A stretch of 41,604 nucleotides of DNA from JAVKDP01 sp040222185 (GTDB taxonomy: Bacteria > Bacteroidota > Rhodothermia > Balneolales > Balneolaceae), in the NCBI GenBank assembly GCA_040222185.1, contig JAVKDP010000104.1, forward strand, positions 1 to 41,604, given 5' to 3'. A program made the position numbers and the translations under genes. Below the pieces are notes generated by a model, which saw only the letters and a list, made by a program, of their open reading frames with translations, was not told the DNA's origin and did not search any database. Below, one piece after another: positions 1-8,292 of this stretch (the stretch's first letter is position 1; each line of letters opens with the position of its first letter).

Positions 1-1704
1 GCTTGATTCAACTGCATTTAGTGGAAAAACATCTCCCGGTGCAACCATTTCAGGAATAGAGAACTCGGGAACGGGAGCTGCATTAATTTCATATACCCTG
101 TTGATAGAATAAGAAGCATTTTGAGCTCCTGAACCATCATTCACTGTTAACCGAACCGGATATACTCCTGGTTGCTGGTGTTGAACAGTAACACTGTTTC
201 CAGTTGCGTTTTCTGAAACACCTAAACCTTCCCATAAATAAGTAAGGTTGTCATTATCCGAATCAGTTTGATTTATAACTGTTAGAGTAATGGTTTCATC
301 AGTACCAGAAACAGGGGCTACATCTATCTCTGCATAGGGTTGAGTGTTTACCCTTATATTCACTTGTTGCTGAGCAATGCTACAAGTGATAGATGAACCG
401 CCATCGTTTACCTGAACAGAGATATTATACATCCCTGAGATCGTATTGGAGAATGTAAAGGTAGGACCTGTCCCTCTCCGGGTTCCGTTTACAAACCAGG
501 TGAAAGAAACTTGCTGTCCTTCGGCGTCAGTAGATTCCTCAGCAGAAAGAACCAGAACTTCAGATGGAGAGATAATTCGTTTTGGTACATCCAGGCGAGC
601 TGTAGGAGGAGTATTAACGAACACCACTTTGTTATAAGCCCAAAACTCAGGGAAGTAAGAGCGTTCGTTAGGAATTAACACGTCAATAGGTACTTGACCA
701 CGGTCAGTAAAAGAAATGGTAGGCCCACTTCCAGTTCCTATATTTCTATCGTTGGCTAACCATGTGGCCCGGTTTAGATCACTGGTAGAAAATAAGTTAC
801 CAGATAACTCAAAGGTTTTATCAGTACAACTTGTTGCTTCGAATTCACCGATGTTGAGTGGTGGTTTTTGAAATTCACTTAAGGCAATGGGTTCAAATTC
901 CCAAAGCACCGGGTTTTCAGATCCATAAACTGTTAGAGTATTGAGCCAGTCTTCAGATCCTTTAATTTGAAGTCCCCAGTTGTTAGCTCTACCAAATTTA
1001 GTTGATGATACCGGTTGACCGGAAATAGGGTAGAGCTCACCAAAGGTATCAATCTTGAAGATTTGGGAATCTTCTTCACCACTAGAAACAAGGTCGGGTG
1101 TAGTACCGGTTGTATTACTTATATAAGGTTTAATTTGAAACTGGGTATTAGACGTAGAACGATATACCCCTACGGAAAGATCAATAGCTATGATTTTCCA
1201 GGAACTGCCATTTAAAACTTGTCCATTCGCATCTACAATTCTGAAATTAAAGCTGTTTACATCATCACCTTCATCTGTTGTAACTCTAACGATATATCCA
1301 TTCCCTGCAGCGGCTACATTTGATAGTGGAACCCAGCGATTTTTAAACCGTTCTTCGCTTTTGGTAACCAATTCAGTAGAAGGAGTACTGATTTGAGATT
1401 TAGCTATAACAGAGTTTCCGTTTTCCGAATATATATCGTCAAAATTATAGAGCTGGAAGGTAGTAACAGTATTTGCATTTTCCTGGGTGATTAAATCTAC
1501 TGCCCCACCAAGGCCAGCATCAAAAATCTGAAGGCTTGCAGCATTGGCTCCGGTAGCTGGTTTTATCCATATATCATACTGATGCCTGGAGTCTCCACTT
1601 TCAACGGCTACATTTCGCCCTGAAATAGAAAGATACATTTCCTGAGCATACCCCGATGCACCAAGTAAAAGAAATGCAGTAACGAGTCCAATTCGTCTAA
1701 ACAT
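1..1704 (-). CDS. PKD-repeat secreted surface protein, C-terminus beyond window (partial)
   Basis: One open frame of 568 codons read on the minus strand from ATG at 1704 to the window edge, with no stop, so the C-terminus is missing. The N-terminus (MFRRIGLVTAFLLLGASGYA, then QE) is a classic signal peptide ending in an AYA-type cleavage site. Residues about 20-290 have no family I recognise. From about residue 365 there are at least two PKD-like immunoglobulin-fold repeats, shown by phrases such as STDAEGQQVSFTWFVNG, VQVNDGGSS, SDNDNLTYLWEG and LTVNDGSG, and a third seems to begin at the edge. PKD domains are normally extracellular adhesion or spacer modules. The start lies 5 bases after the stop of the FecR-domain gene, with AAGGA just upstream, so the two are almost certainly co-transcribed. 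Adhesin or surface-scaffold function is inference. Confidence 0.85.
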   Translation of the reverse strand, partial: MFRRIGLVTAFLLLGASGYAQEMYLSISGRNVAVESGDSRHQYDIWIKPATGANAASLQIFDAGLGGAVDLITQENANTVTTFQLYNFDDIYSENGNSVIAKSQISTPSTELVTKSEERFKNRWVPLSNVAAAGNGYIVRVTTDEGDDVNSFNFRIVDANGQVLNGSSWKIIAIDLSVGVYRSTSNTQFQIKPYISNTTGTTPDLVSSGEEDSQIFKIDTFGELYPISGQPVSSTKFGRANNWGLQIKGSEDWLNTLTVYGSENPVLWEFEPIALSEFQKPPLNIGEFEATSCTDKTFELSGNLFSTSDLNRATWLANDRNIGTGSGPTISFTDRGQVPIDVLIPNERSYFPEFWAYNKVVFVNTPPTARLDVPKRIISPSEVLVLSAEESTDAEGQQVSFTWFVNGTRRGTGPTFTFSNTISGMYNISVQVNDGGSSITCSIAQQQVNIRVNTQPYAEIDVAPVSGTDETITLTVINQTDSDNDNLTYLWEGLGVSENATGNSVTVQHQQPGVYPVRLTVNDGSGAQNASYSINRVYEINAAPVPEFSIPEMVAPGDVFPLNAVESS

Positions 1705-1709
1705 GATCC

Positions 1710-3482
1710 TTAATTAGCTTGTACTATAAATGATTTTGTTAAAGAATACTTCCCTGTCGTAATATCCCTAAATGTAACAGAAAGTTTACCTTCTTGCATA
1801 CTCATTGTGATTCCCCACCTGCCTCGTGAATCAGTAAGCACTTTGCGTTCGTTACCTTCATTAATAATAATAACTTCCATCTCAGGATACGCGCTGGAAG
1901 ATATTGTTACAGTTGGTCTGGTAACCGTTAATACATCAGTGCCACTGGCTCCGTTGAGTGAAAAGTTGAAAAGTTCGGCTTCTGTTAATCGTACCACACG
2001 AACCGTTTTTTGGGTTTCATTTCCTGATGCATCAACAGCTGAAAGATTAACCGATTGATCAGCTACAAGGTTTTGGAGGCTTATAATAAATCGTCCTGAT
2101 ACCTGTACAGGAATTCTCTGACCATTTGCGGTAAGGCGGGTTTCAGGTTCGGTAATTCCCGTAACCTGGATATTGCTATCCAGAGTAAAAATGATTTTTC
2201 CGTCAAGCCCGTCTACAAAAAGGGCAGGGGGTTTATTATCAATGTTTCTGATAACCCTGACAGGTTCAGAAAAAGGACCCCTGAGACCCAAATTATCAAT
2301 TGCCAGTACTCTTACATAGTTTGTTCCCAGTTCCAACTCTTCCAGTTGAGCGGAAGTCGAGGTTAAAGGGATTTCAGTTATTTCACCATCGAAAGAGGAA
2401 CTGGTGCTGTATTGAATCAAATAAGAAACCGCATTTTCTACAGCCTGAAAAGGATAGAGGATATTTTCTCTATATATAATGGTATCTGAACTTGCCCAGG
2501 CTTGTCCAGGTGCAGGTAGAAGCTGAATTGGGGGGAGGGGAGCTTGTCCGTCGCGAACGATAGTACCTTCGTTTTTTCGAATAGTGATTGCTACATCATT
2601 AGCAGTAATATTCGCTTGCCCGTCATAATTTGAAAGTTTAACGGTTGCATCACCGTCTGACTCAGCATAGAAATTCTGTGTTTTTAACTCAGATTGGGAA
2701 GAACCTGCATTCAAAATATATTTACTTCGCTCTTTACCAGCAGCTGATAATTTAGCCAGAAGCCCACCTTCAACCAGGCTTATTTCAGTATCAGAACTTT
2801 CATCCAGTTTATCGATGCGTGACTTTCGTATTACAGCAACTGTATTAGGGTCAACAAGGATAGAGCTTCCATCTGTAAAGGCAAGGCTTGCAAAGCTTTC
2901 TGCCAATGTTCTAAGTCCATCTGATTCCTTAAAAAGATCACCTTTAAAAGCATCTTCCCAACTTCCTAATAGTCCAAGTCGTTTGTCAACATTTCCTTCT
3001 TTCTGGGTTAATTGAGCCTGTACAAGAACCAATCTATTATCATTAAGTGTGGTCTCAAGTAAATCTACATTTGGTCTAATAGAGTTTCCGATTTCAATAG
3101 CTTGTTCAATATCGCCTTCTCTAACCGAGCTTATGTATCCATTTGTAAGCCCATTCACAATATCCAGTTGTTCCTTTGCAAAAATTGTTGCTCCTGAGGC
3201 TATCAATGTCTTTATACGATTACTTTGAAGAGTGACATTGGAGGATATGGTTGAAAAATTCTGGAGTTGGAGAACATCAGAAGAGCTTAGAGAAAAAGTA
3301 TTACTTGAAATGTCGTGATCTGAGATACTAACCAGAATCGGCCAGTTCAATACATCCCCGGTATATTTAAGCGACATCTGTTGCAGTTCAGAAGAAGGGA
3401 ATGTCACCTCTGATTCCTGTGCATTAACCATCGAACTGGTAGAAACTACCAGCAGTAAAAAAATAGAAATTCCTATTCTCAT
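1710..3482 (-). CDS. Secreted FecR-domain protein with fibronectin/Big-like repeats
   Basis: 590 residues with an N-terminal signal peptide (MRIGISIFLLLVVSTSSMVNAQ). Residues about 200-305 fit a FecR domain: a DGSSILVDPNTVAVIRKSR strand pattern followed by EISLVEGGLLAKL, as in the FecR family of periplasmic signal-binding or anti-sigma-linked domains. Residues about 320-415 look like a fibronectin type III-type domain (NAVSYLIQYSTS, LGTNYVRVLAIDNLG), and two Big-like beta-sandwich repeats follow to the end. There is no lipobox and no C-terminal transmembrane helix. Its start overlaps the kinase stop by 4 bases (ATGA) and the PKD gene follows after 5 bases, so it is the middle gene of a three-gene operon. 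A FecR domain beside a membrane kinase suggests envelope sensing or assembly; the direct ligand is unknown. Confidence 0.82.
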   Translation of the reverse strand: MRIGISIFLLLVVSTSSMVNAQESEVTFPSSELQQMSLKYTGDVLNWPILVSISDHDISSNTFSLSSSDVLQLQNFSTISSNVTLQSNRIKTLIASGATIFAKEQLDIVNGLTNGYISSVREGDIEQAIEIGNSIRPNVDLLETTLNDNRLVLVQAQLTQKEGNVDKRLGLLGSWEDAFKGDLFKESDGLRTLAESFASLAFTDGSSILVDPNTVAVIRKSRIDKLDESSDTEISLVEGGLLAKLSAAGKERSKYILNAGSSQSELKTQNFYAESDGDATVKLSNYDGQANITANDVAITIRKNEGTIVRDGQAPLPPIQLLPAPGQAWASSDTIIYRENILYPFQAVENAVSYLIQYSTSSSFDGEITEIPLTSTSAQLEELELGTNYVRVLAIDNLGLRGPFSEPVRVIRNIDNKPPALFVDGLDGKIIFTLDSNIQVTGITEPETRLTANGQRIPVQVSGRFIISLQNLVADQSVNLSAVDASGNETQKTVRVVRLTEAELFNFSLNGASGTDVLTVTRPTVTISSSAYPEMEVIIINEGNERKVLTDSRGRWGITMSMQEGKLSVTFRDITTGKYSLTKSFIVQAN

Positions 3483-5629
3483 TCCTTAGTTCGGGTTGTT
3501 TTCTTTGGAAGTATTAGTGTGAACTTACTTCCAATTTTTTCATTTGACTCGAGTAGTACATCACCATCATGACGATGCAGAATTTCTTTCACATATGCTA
3601 ATCCTAACCCGGTGCCTTTTTCCTTAGCAGATTTAATATTAGATCGTACCCTGAAGAACTTATCAAATACTTTAGCCTGATCGTCAATACTAATACCATA
3701 TCCATAATCAGTAATACTCAATTCAACTTCATGAGGCTTTTCTTCGAGTGCTATTTCTATGGTACGATCCGGATCACCATATTTAATAGCATTACTAACC
3801 AAGTTTTGTACCGCATCAAACAATAAATCTTTACTGCCGGAAACTATGAAACTTGTGCCTTTTGCCGAAATATTAATCTTCAGCTTTTTTGAGGTTAAAT
3901 GTGCATTAGAAATGCTTTTAACATCGTTTACGATCTGGAAGAGGTCAACATCGATAAACTCTACGGGTATGCGGCCATGCTCCAGGCGCTGAACATCCAG
4001 GAAGCGGTTAACAAGATCATTCATGCGCTCCCCGGAAAGATAGACTTCTTTCAGAAGCTCTTGTTGTTCATCTAAGGTCATAGATGAGTTGTCAATCATC
4101 AGCTTGGAAAGCCCTACAACACCAGTGATTGGATTTTTTAATTCGTGTACAATGATATTGATCATATCATTACGCTTGATATCAACCAATCGATCTTTGG
4201 TTTTATCGTGAAGTACAACTAAAGCCCCTTGTGGATTGTTGTCCTGGTCCTGGAAGGCTACATACTGGTAATCGTAAAAGTAGCTCGTTTCCTCGTTCAC
4301 AAAATGAACCAGCTCAGCAGTATCAATTTTAATGGAATAAGGGTTAGGGTAATGAACCGTCTGACTTGATTTACTCAGCTCAAGCTTTGAATTGGTGAGT
4401 AGTTTTCTGAAAGCAACTTCTTTAGGATTATGGCCAAAACTTTCGATGAACTGTACAAAGTTGTTATTTGCAAAGCGGAATTTGCCGTTATTATCCAGGA
4501 TTCCGATTAGATCCTCTGAATAAGTCATCATATAGCGATTCTTCCATTCCTCCAGTATAATCTTCTCTACATTTATTTTTTGATAGCGAAGTAGCGTAAT
4601 ACGAATATTCTCTAGCGTTTCTTGCATCAAAGAGAACTCTGGAAGTTCTACAGGCCGAATACCATTTTCAAAATCAAGGTTACTCATATGCTCCACATCT
4701 TCCAGTATCATCTTGATAGGACGATTCATCCTCGAACTAATATACCAACTCACAAAAATCATGAGTAAGAATATTATTCCCCCAGAAACCAGCGTGAAGA
4801 TAATCAGGTTACGGACGGGTTGGAGAATAAAAGAATCTTCTACAGCAATAACATGCCAGAAGGGAAGGGTTTCAAACCTGGAAGACATTAAAAACCAGTC
4901 GCGGCCATCAATATTAACAATGGATTCCCTGGAAAAGCTGGTTTCTCCAATCAACTCTTTCGAAAAACTGATTTCGGCACTATTAACAATATTATCACCA
5001 ATGTCAGTAACTATATTGGTGGCATAAGTAGTAGCGTCTCCGCTAATGGGAATATCGGTTAGTTCCAGGGTCAATCGTTTTGCATCGAAATACATGTTTA
5101 GAGTGAACAGCAATTGAGATGGTTCACCTGTTCCATCAAACGTATCTATTTGAATGGTACGCTGAGCTATGAAAAAGTCTACAATTTGTGTAGAATCAAT
5201 TAACCATGCTGTATTTATCCTGGGATCGATCCTTGAGGTATACCAATCGGGAATATTTTCTGGATAATCCAGCTCTTCATATATGGTTCTGGTAAAATCG
5301 ACAATCTCATCTGATCCGGCTTCGCTGATAGTAATTCGAATAAGGCCTGGAGTGTAGCTGATGGCTTTCCGTGCTATACTGGATGTACTGCCAGGGTCGG
5401 TGCGTACGTCTTCGGCTAATATTGTAGTAGCGTTAAGCCAGTTTCTAACAGTTCGGTCGGTTCTTCTAAGAGAATACTCCTGTAGCTGGGATACAATAGT
5501 TGTACGCTCATTTACAATCGCTTCTCTGTATTTTGGGCGTACGAATAGCCATATCAATGCGAATGCAAAAAGGATTAAAGCAGATGAAATAGTAAAGATC
5601 CGGTTCCGGAGAGTTAGATTATTGTACAT
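3479..5629 (-). CDS. Membrane sensor histidine kinase (HAMP-PAS-HisKA-HATPase)
   Basis: 716 residues. A first transmembrane helix (about 12-32) and a second (about 275-297) bracket a periplasmic sensor of about 240 residues, of a size suited to a dCache-type domain. HAMP follows (about 298-350), then a PAS-like domain (about 365-470, NRYMMTYSEDLIGILDNNG), HisKA with the phospho-acceptor His at about residue 494 (VHELKNPITGVVGLSKLM), and a HATPase_c domain with N box NLVSNAIKYG, G1 DYGYGIS and G2 GTGLGLAYV. All catalytic boxes are present, so it should be active. The gene opens the minus-strand operon with the FecR and PKD proteins. No receiver-domain gene is adjacent, so its response regulator must lie elsewhere or beyond the left edge. 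Confidence 0.93.
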   Translation of the reverse strand: MYNNLTLRNRIFTISSALILFAFALIWLFVRPKYREAIVNERTTIVSQLQEYSLRRTDRTVRNWLNATTILAEDVRTDPGSTSSIARKAISYTPGLIRITISEAGSDEIVDFTRTIYEELDYPENIPDWYTSRIDPRINTAWLIDSTQIVDFFIAQRTIQIDTFDGTGEPSQLLFTLNMYFDAKRLTLELTDIPISGDATTYATNIVTDIGDNIVNSAEISFSKELIGETSFSRESIVNIDGRDWFLMSSRFETLPFWHVIAVEDSFILQPVRNLIIFTLVSGGIIFLLMIFVSWYISSRMNRPIKMILEDVEHMSNLDFENGIRPVELPEFSLMQETLENIRITLLRYQKINVEKIILEEWKNRYMMTYSEDLIGILDNNGKFRFANNNFVQFIESFGHNPKEVAFRKLLTNSKLELSKSSQTVHYPNPYSIKIDTAELVHFVNEETSYFYDYQYVAFQDQDNNPQGALVVLHDKTKDRLVDIKRNDMINIIVHELKNPITGVVGLSKLMIDNSSMTLDEQQELLKEVYLSGERMNDLVNRFLDVQRLEHGRIPVEFIDVDLFQIVNDVKSISNAHLTSKKLKINISAKGTSFIVSGSKDLLFDAVQNLVSNAIKYGDPDRTIEIALEEKPHEVELSITDYGYGISIDDQAKVFDKFFRVRSNIKSAKEKGTGLGLAYVKEILHRHDGDVLLESNEKIGSKFTLILPKKTTRTKE

Positions 5630-5800
5630 AAAAGTATATTGTACATAATTTCTTGCTATCCTGAGACAATTGCGATTAGAATCATCTTATGTTTCTATGC
5701 CCCATAGTGATGCGAAACTTAACGATAGCTTAATGTTGAATTAACCATATTTTAAGAGAAAAACGAGAATCTGTACTCAGTAAAACAGGCTACCATTTAT

Positions 5801-6061
5801 ATGTTGATTGGCGGAGATTTTAACAAAAAGGGAAAAAAACTCTTACAGAAGCTTTTAGAGCTCTCAGAAGGAGAGACAGAAGCTCAGATTTCTGTGGAAG
5901 CCTTGAATGAAGCTTTTAAACACGAAAGAAAAGAGATAAGGAATCTCCTGGAGTACCTGGAAAGTACAGGTTGTGTGAAAATTAACACTATTGGCGGGCC
6001 TTTTTTATACGGTCACATATCCATCACTGAAAAAGGGATATACAAAGCTTCAAAGAAATAA
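5801..6061 (+). CDS. Small winged-helix-like protein of unknown role
   Basis: 86 residues, basic, soluble, no signal peptide. The pattern ALNEAFKHERKEIRNLLEYLESTGCV followed by a beta-hairpin-like ITEKG suggests a winged helix-turn-helix fold, as in small transcription regulators (recognition helix around 35-55, wing around 60-80). It is transcribed away from the sensor-kinase operon, sharing a 171-base intergenic region. It could regulate that operon, but this is inference from position only. The gene ends 13 bases before a relic of tRNA-Gly. I do not recognise a named family. The ATG at 5801 was chosen as the first ATG of the frame; a TTG one codon later is possible. Confidence 0.6.
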   Translation: MLIGGDFNKKGKKLLQKLLELSEGETEAQISVEALNEAFKHERKEIRNLLEYLESTGCVKINTIGGPFLYGHISITEKGIYKASKK

Positions 6062-6074
6062 GGAGTCATTGAGA

Positions 6075-6101
6075 AGAGCACAACCTTGCCAAGGTTGGGG
6101 T
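6075..6101 (+). tRNA. tRNA-Gly(GCC) fragment (relic, not functional)
   Basis: 27 bases match the middle of a bacterial tRNA-Gly: the 3' half of the D stem (GAGC), base 26, an anticodon stem CAACC/GGTTG around loop TTGCCAA with anticodon GCC, and the variable loop GGGT. No acceptor stem, D loop or T arm can be drawn from the flanks, so it is a remnant, not a working tRNA. Such fragments are usual attachment-site scars of tRNA-targeting integrative elements, or decayed gene copies. No integrase is visible in the window. Confidence 0.55.
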
Positions 6102-6134
6102 AGTGGGCCATCGGGAATAACAGAATAAATTAAA

Positions 6135-6285
6135 CGTCATTACGAGGAGATTATTTATTCCTATATAACCTTCGGGTTCTTTCGACGAAGCAATCTCATG
6201 AAATAGGTTAAAAACATTTATAGGGAGATCGCCATGTCGGGAAGTTCAAGAACTTAAACTCAACTTAAGGCTCCTCGCGATGACA
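6135..6285. repeat. Nested imperfect palindromic repeat (REP/MITE-like)
   Basis: The outer arms are CGTCATTACGAGGAG at 6135-6149 and CTCCTCGCGATGACA at 6271-6285, which are reverse complements with few mismatches. Inside lie a second pair, GACGAAGCAATCTC at 6184-6197 and GAGATCGCCATGTC at 6225-6238. The whole would fold into a long branched hairpin of about 150 bases. This is the style of dispersed intergenic repeats known in many bacteria (arms resembling GTCATTGCGAGGAG). It has no coding capacity; the minus-strand frame crossing it is spurious. Its copy number cannot be seen from one window. Confidence 0.7.
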
Positions 6286-6437
6286 CAAACAGAGAAAACC
6301 TGTTATTACGAATTTGAGCCATAATTTTTGCAGAAATAAAAGTTCCCTGTACAGATGATACCACATGCATATGCCTTTAAATTTCGATGTGCGATCTTTT
6401 TTTGTAAGGAATACCTGAAAAATCACTCTAACTAATG

Positions 6438-6483
6438 AGGTGCCTTCATACGGGGGGGGTGCAGAGTAAGTATGAAGCACCTT
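6438..6483. repeat. Hairpin with G8 tract in its loop
   Basis: Arms AGGTGCCTTCATAC (6438-6451) and GTATGAAGCACCTT (6470-6483) pair with a single bulged base. The 18-base loop starts with eight consecutive G residues (6452-6459). It lies about 70 bases upstream of the 6553 gene and could act in its leader RNA, or be part of a dispersed repeat. There is no T-run directly after it on the plus strand strong enough to call a terminator. Confidence 0.5.
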
Positions 6484-6552
6484 ATTTATTTATCGCTTTT
6501 TGCTCAGTAAAGCGAACACGGGAACAAATAACATAATAAGTACAGAACTACT

Positions 6553-6960
6553 ATGGATCCTTATATTTTTGAATTCGCTATTGATTACAATCTTTTATTC
6601 GAAGTCTTATTAACCATCGTGATCATGTCATTTTTTATAGAACGGGGGCTTTCTGTGATTTTTGAGTCTTCTTTGTTTATTAAGTGGTATGAGCCTGAAG
6701 GAGAACCGGAGAAGAAGAAAAAGGGAGTAAAAGAAATGCTTTCTGTAGGTGTTTCGATTGCAGCAGTAGTGGTTTGGAAGCTGGACGCGATCACGATTCT
6801 TTTCAAAACCTACAATGAACCCCAGGTATTTGGGTATATCATAACAGGGCTGATTATAGCTGGTGGAAGTAAGGCTTCTATAAAATTCTTCAAGGATACA
6901 CTGGGATTCATGAGCAGTGCGGAGAAGCTGAGACGTGATAAAAAAAGTGAAGGCCAGTAG
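6553..6960 (+). CDS. Small three-helix membrane protein, unknown
   Basis: 135 residues with three hydrophobic stretches: about 14-34 (LLFEVLLTIVIMSFF), about 62-78 (VGVSIAAVVVWKL) and about 92-108 (FGYIITGLIIAGGSKA). A charged loop of lysines and glutamates lies around 48-58 and the tail is charged (EKLRRDKKSEG). The size and layout recall holin-like or small accessory membrane proteins, but I recognise no family. It ends one base before the ATG of the secreted metallo-beta-lactamase-fold protein, so the two are surely co-transcribed and perhaps act together at the inner membrane. There is no signal-peptidase site. Confidence 0.7.
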   Translation: MDPYIFEFAIDYNLLFEVLLTIVIMSFFIERGLSVIFESSLFIKWYEPEGEPEKKKKGVKEMLSVGVSIAAVVVWKLDAITILFKTYNEPQVFGYIITGLIIAGGSKASIKFFKDTLGFMSSAEKLRRDKKSEGQ

Positions 6961-6961
6961 A

Positions 6962-8191
6962 ATGAAGCTTCATGTTTCTATCCTGACTTTTGTATTGGCA
7001 TTAGTATGCGTACAGCTTGTAGAAGCGGATCATCTGCGTACATCCAAAGAGGCACCTATTCGGGCAGACTCCCTCAGTTCATCTGATATTATAGAACGAA
7101 TTGCTCCTGGAACGCTTCTTGAATTAGTGGACGAAACCAGGTTATTCGGAACGGGCTATTGGAAAATAAAACTGCCAACTGGTGGAACAGGATATGTATA
7201 TAAAACGCATGTGAGGTTAATTGATGGTGATTTTCCAGGGAATTCATCACCGGGAACACCAGGTAATACGGAAGCTTTAGGAGAACTCCAGGTACATGTA
7301 ATCAATGTTGGCCAGGCGGATGCCATTCTGGTCATTTGCCCCGATGGGGATCACCAACTGGTTATTGATTCGGGAGATTTGAATATGGGTGTTCGTTATC
7401 CCGGTTCTGTGACAGAGTTCAAAAACTATTTAAACGCCTATGTAAACTCATCCGATCAGATTGAAGTGGCTGTAGCTTCGCATCCTCATTCTGATCATAT
7501 AGCCGGTATGAAGTGGCTATTACAAACGTATGCAATCGGAACCTATGTGGATAATGGGAAAACTTATGATTCAGGTACATTTCGTTCTTTAGAGGCTACT
7601 ATTATAGACAATGGCATCAATAGAAAGCGATTGACGGATGCTGCAATTCCAGATATCGATTTCTGTACAAGGGCTGATGTAACTGCCACAATCCTTAGGC
7701 CTAATGGATTTAATGACCCAGGAATGGATCCCAACGACTATTCCGTAATTGTAAGGGTTGAGTATGGAAGCAGTTCATTCCTGTTTACCGGGGATGCCGA
7801 ACATGCAATGGAAGATAGATTGCTAGCAGATAATACTACCAGGCCTTACCTGGATGTAGATTGGTTAAAGGTAGGGCATCATGGATCTCATTCCTCAACA
7901 GGTTCAGAGTTCATTAAAGCAGTTAGCCCCGATATTGCTGCGATTTCCAGTGGAGGAGAATTCCTCGCTACCAATAAAGGCTATAAACACCCGCGCCAAA
8001 AGACTATTGATACTTTATTTGCATATGTGGGCGACCGTAACGGAATTCAAACTACACTTGAGGGTTACAGTATTGCTACCGGGGAGTGGGTACAAAGTAT
8101 TACCAAAAAAGCGGTTTACATTACCAACAATGAAGGGGATCTGGTTTTCTTTTCGGATGGTTCAGAAATCTGGCGGAGAGGAGATAGATAG
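6962..8191 (+). CDS. Secreted SH3 plus ComEC-like metallo-beta-lactamase-fold hydrolase
   Basis: 409 residues from ATG 6962. A longer frame from 6935 exists, but the 6962 start puts a clean signal peptide (MKLHVSILTFVLALVCVQLVEA) at the N-terminus and sits one base after the preceding stop. Residues about 25-88 form a bacterial SH3 domain (LRTSKEAPIRADS, GYWKIKLPTGGTGYV). After a Gly/Pro linker comes a metallo-beta-lactamase domain of the ComEC/Rec2 C-terminal type: INVGQADAILVICP, VIDSGD, the metal motif SHPHSDHIAG, FTGDAE, and VGHHGSHSST. ComEC-type domains are thought to be exonucleases in DNA uptake, but stand-alone secreted forms have unknown substrates; the SH3 domain suggests cell-wall attachment. 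The channel domain of ComEC is absent. Confidence 0.9.
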   Translation: MKLHVSILTFVLALVCVQLVEADHLRTSKEAPIRADSLSSSDIIERIAPGTLLELVDETRLFGTGYWKIKLPTGGTGYVYKTHVRLIDGDFPGNSSPGTPGNTEALGELQVHVINVGQADAILVICPDGDHQLVIDSGDLNMGVRYPGSVTEFKNYLNAYVNSSDQIEVAVASHPHSDHIAGMKWLLQTYAIGTYVDNGKTYDSGTFRSLEATIIDNGINRKRLTDAAIPDIDFCTRADVTATILRPNGFNDPGMDPNDYSVIVRVEYGSSSFLFTGDAEHAMEDRLLADNTTRPYLDVDWLKVGHHGSHSSTGSEFIKAVSPDIAAISSGGEFLATNKGYKHPRQKTIDTLFAYVGDRNGIQTTLEGYSIATGEWVQSITKKAVYITNNEGDLVFFSDGSEIWRRGDR

Positions 8192-8241
8192 TAGTTTTCT
8201 CAAGGAGCATAGATGTGCCAAAACTCACATATCAATTAACC

Positions 8242-8270
8242 AAAAAAGGCTCCTATAAGGAGCCTTTTTT
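8242..8270. terminator. Bidirectional rho-independent terminator
   Basis: The stem AAGGCTCC / GGAGCCTT with a four-base loop (TATA) is flanked by A-run and T-run, so it can end both the plus-strand gene at 8191 and the convergent minus-strand metalloprotease gene, whose stop is at 8293. Confidence 0.88.
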
Positions 8271-8292
8271 ATATTTTGCCTATTTCAATTGA

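Larger units (their letters stand above)
6062..6552. other. Long intergenic region with tRNA relic, palindromic repeat and G-tract hairpin
   Basis: This 491-base stretch has no convincing gene. It holds a tRNA-Gly-like fragment (6075-6101), an imperfect nested palindrome (6135-6285) and a hairpin with an eight-G run in its loop (6438-6483), followed by a small 6-bp hairpin CGCTTT/AAAGCG at 6494-6514 before the next gene. Between 6286 and 6437 I see nothing specific. Confidence 0.6.

Noticed and set aside
4713..5027. 104-codon plus-strand frame
   Set aside because: Antisense shadow inside the sensor kinase.
6265..6480. Minus-strand 71-codon frame
   Set aside because: It reads through one arm of the nested palindrome and the G8 hairpin; the CHREEP-like end is a typical artefact of this repeat type.
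6935..6961. Upstream ATG at 6935 for the secreted hydrolase
   Set aside because: It would add a charged stretch before the signal peptide and overlap the preceding gene; ATG 6962 gives a standard signal sequence.
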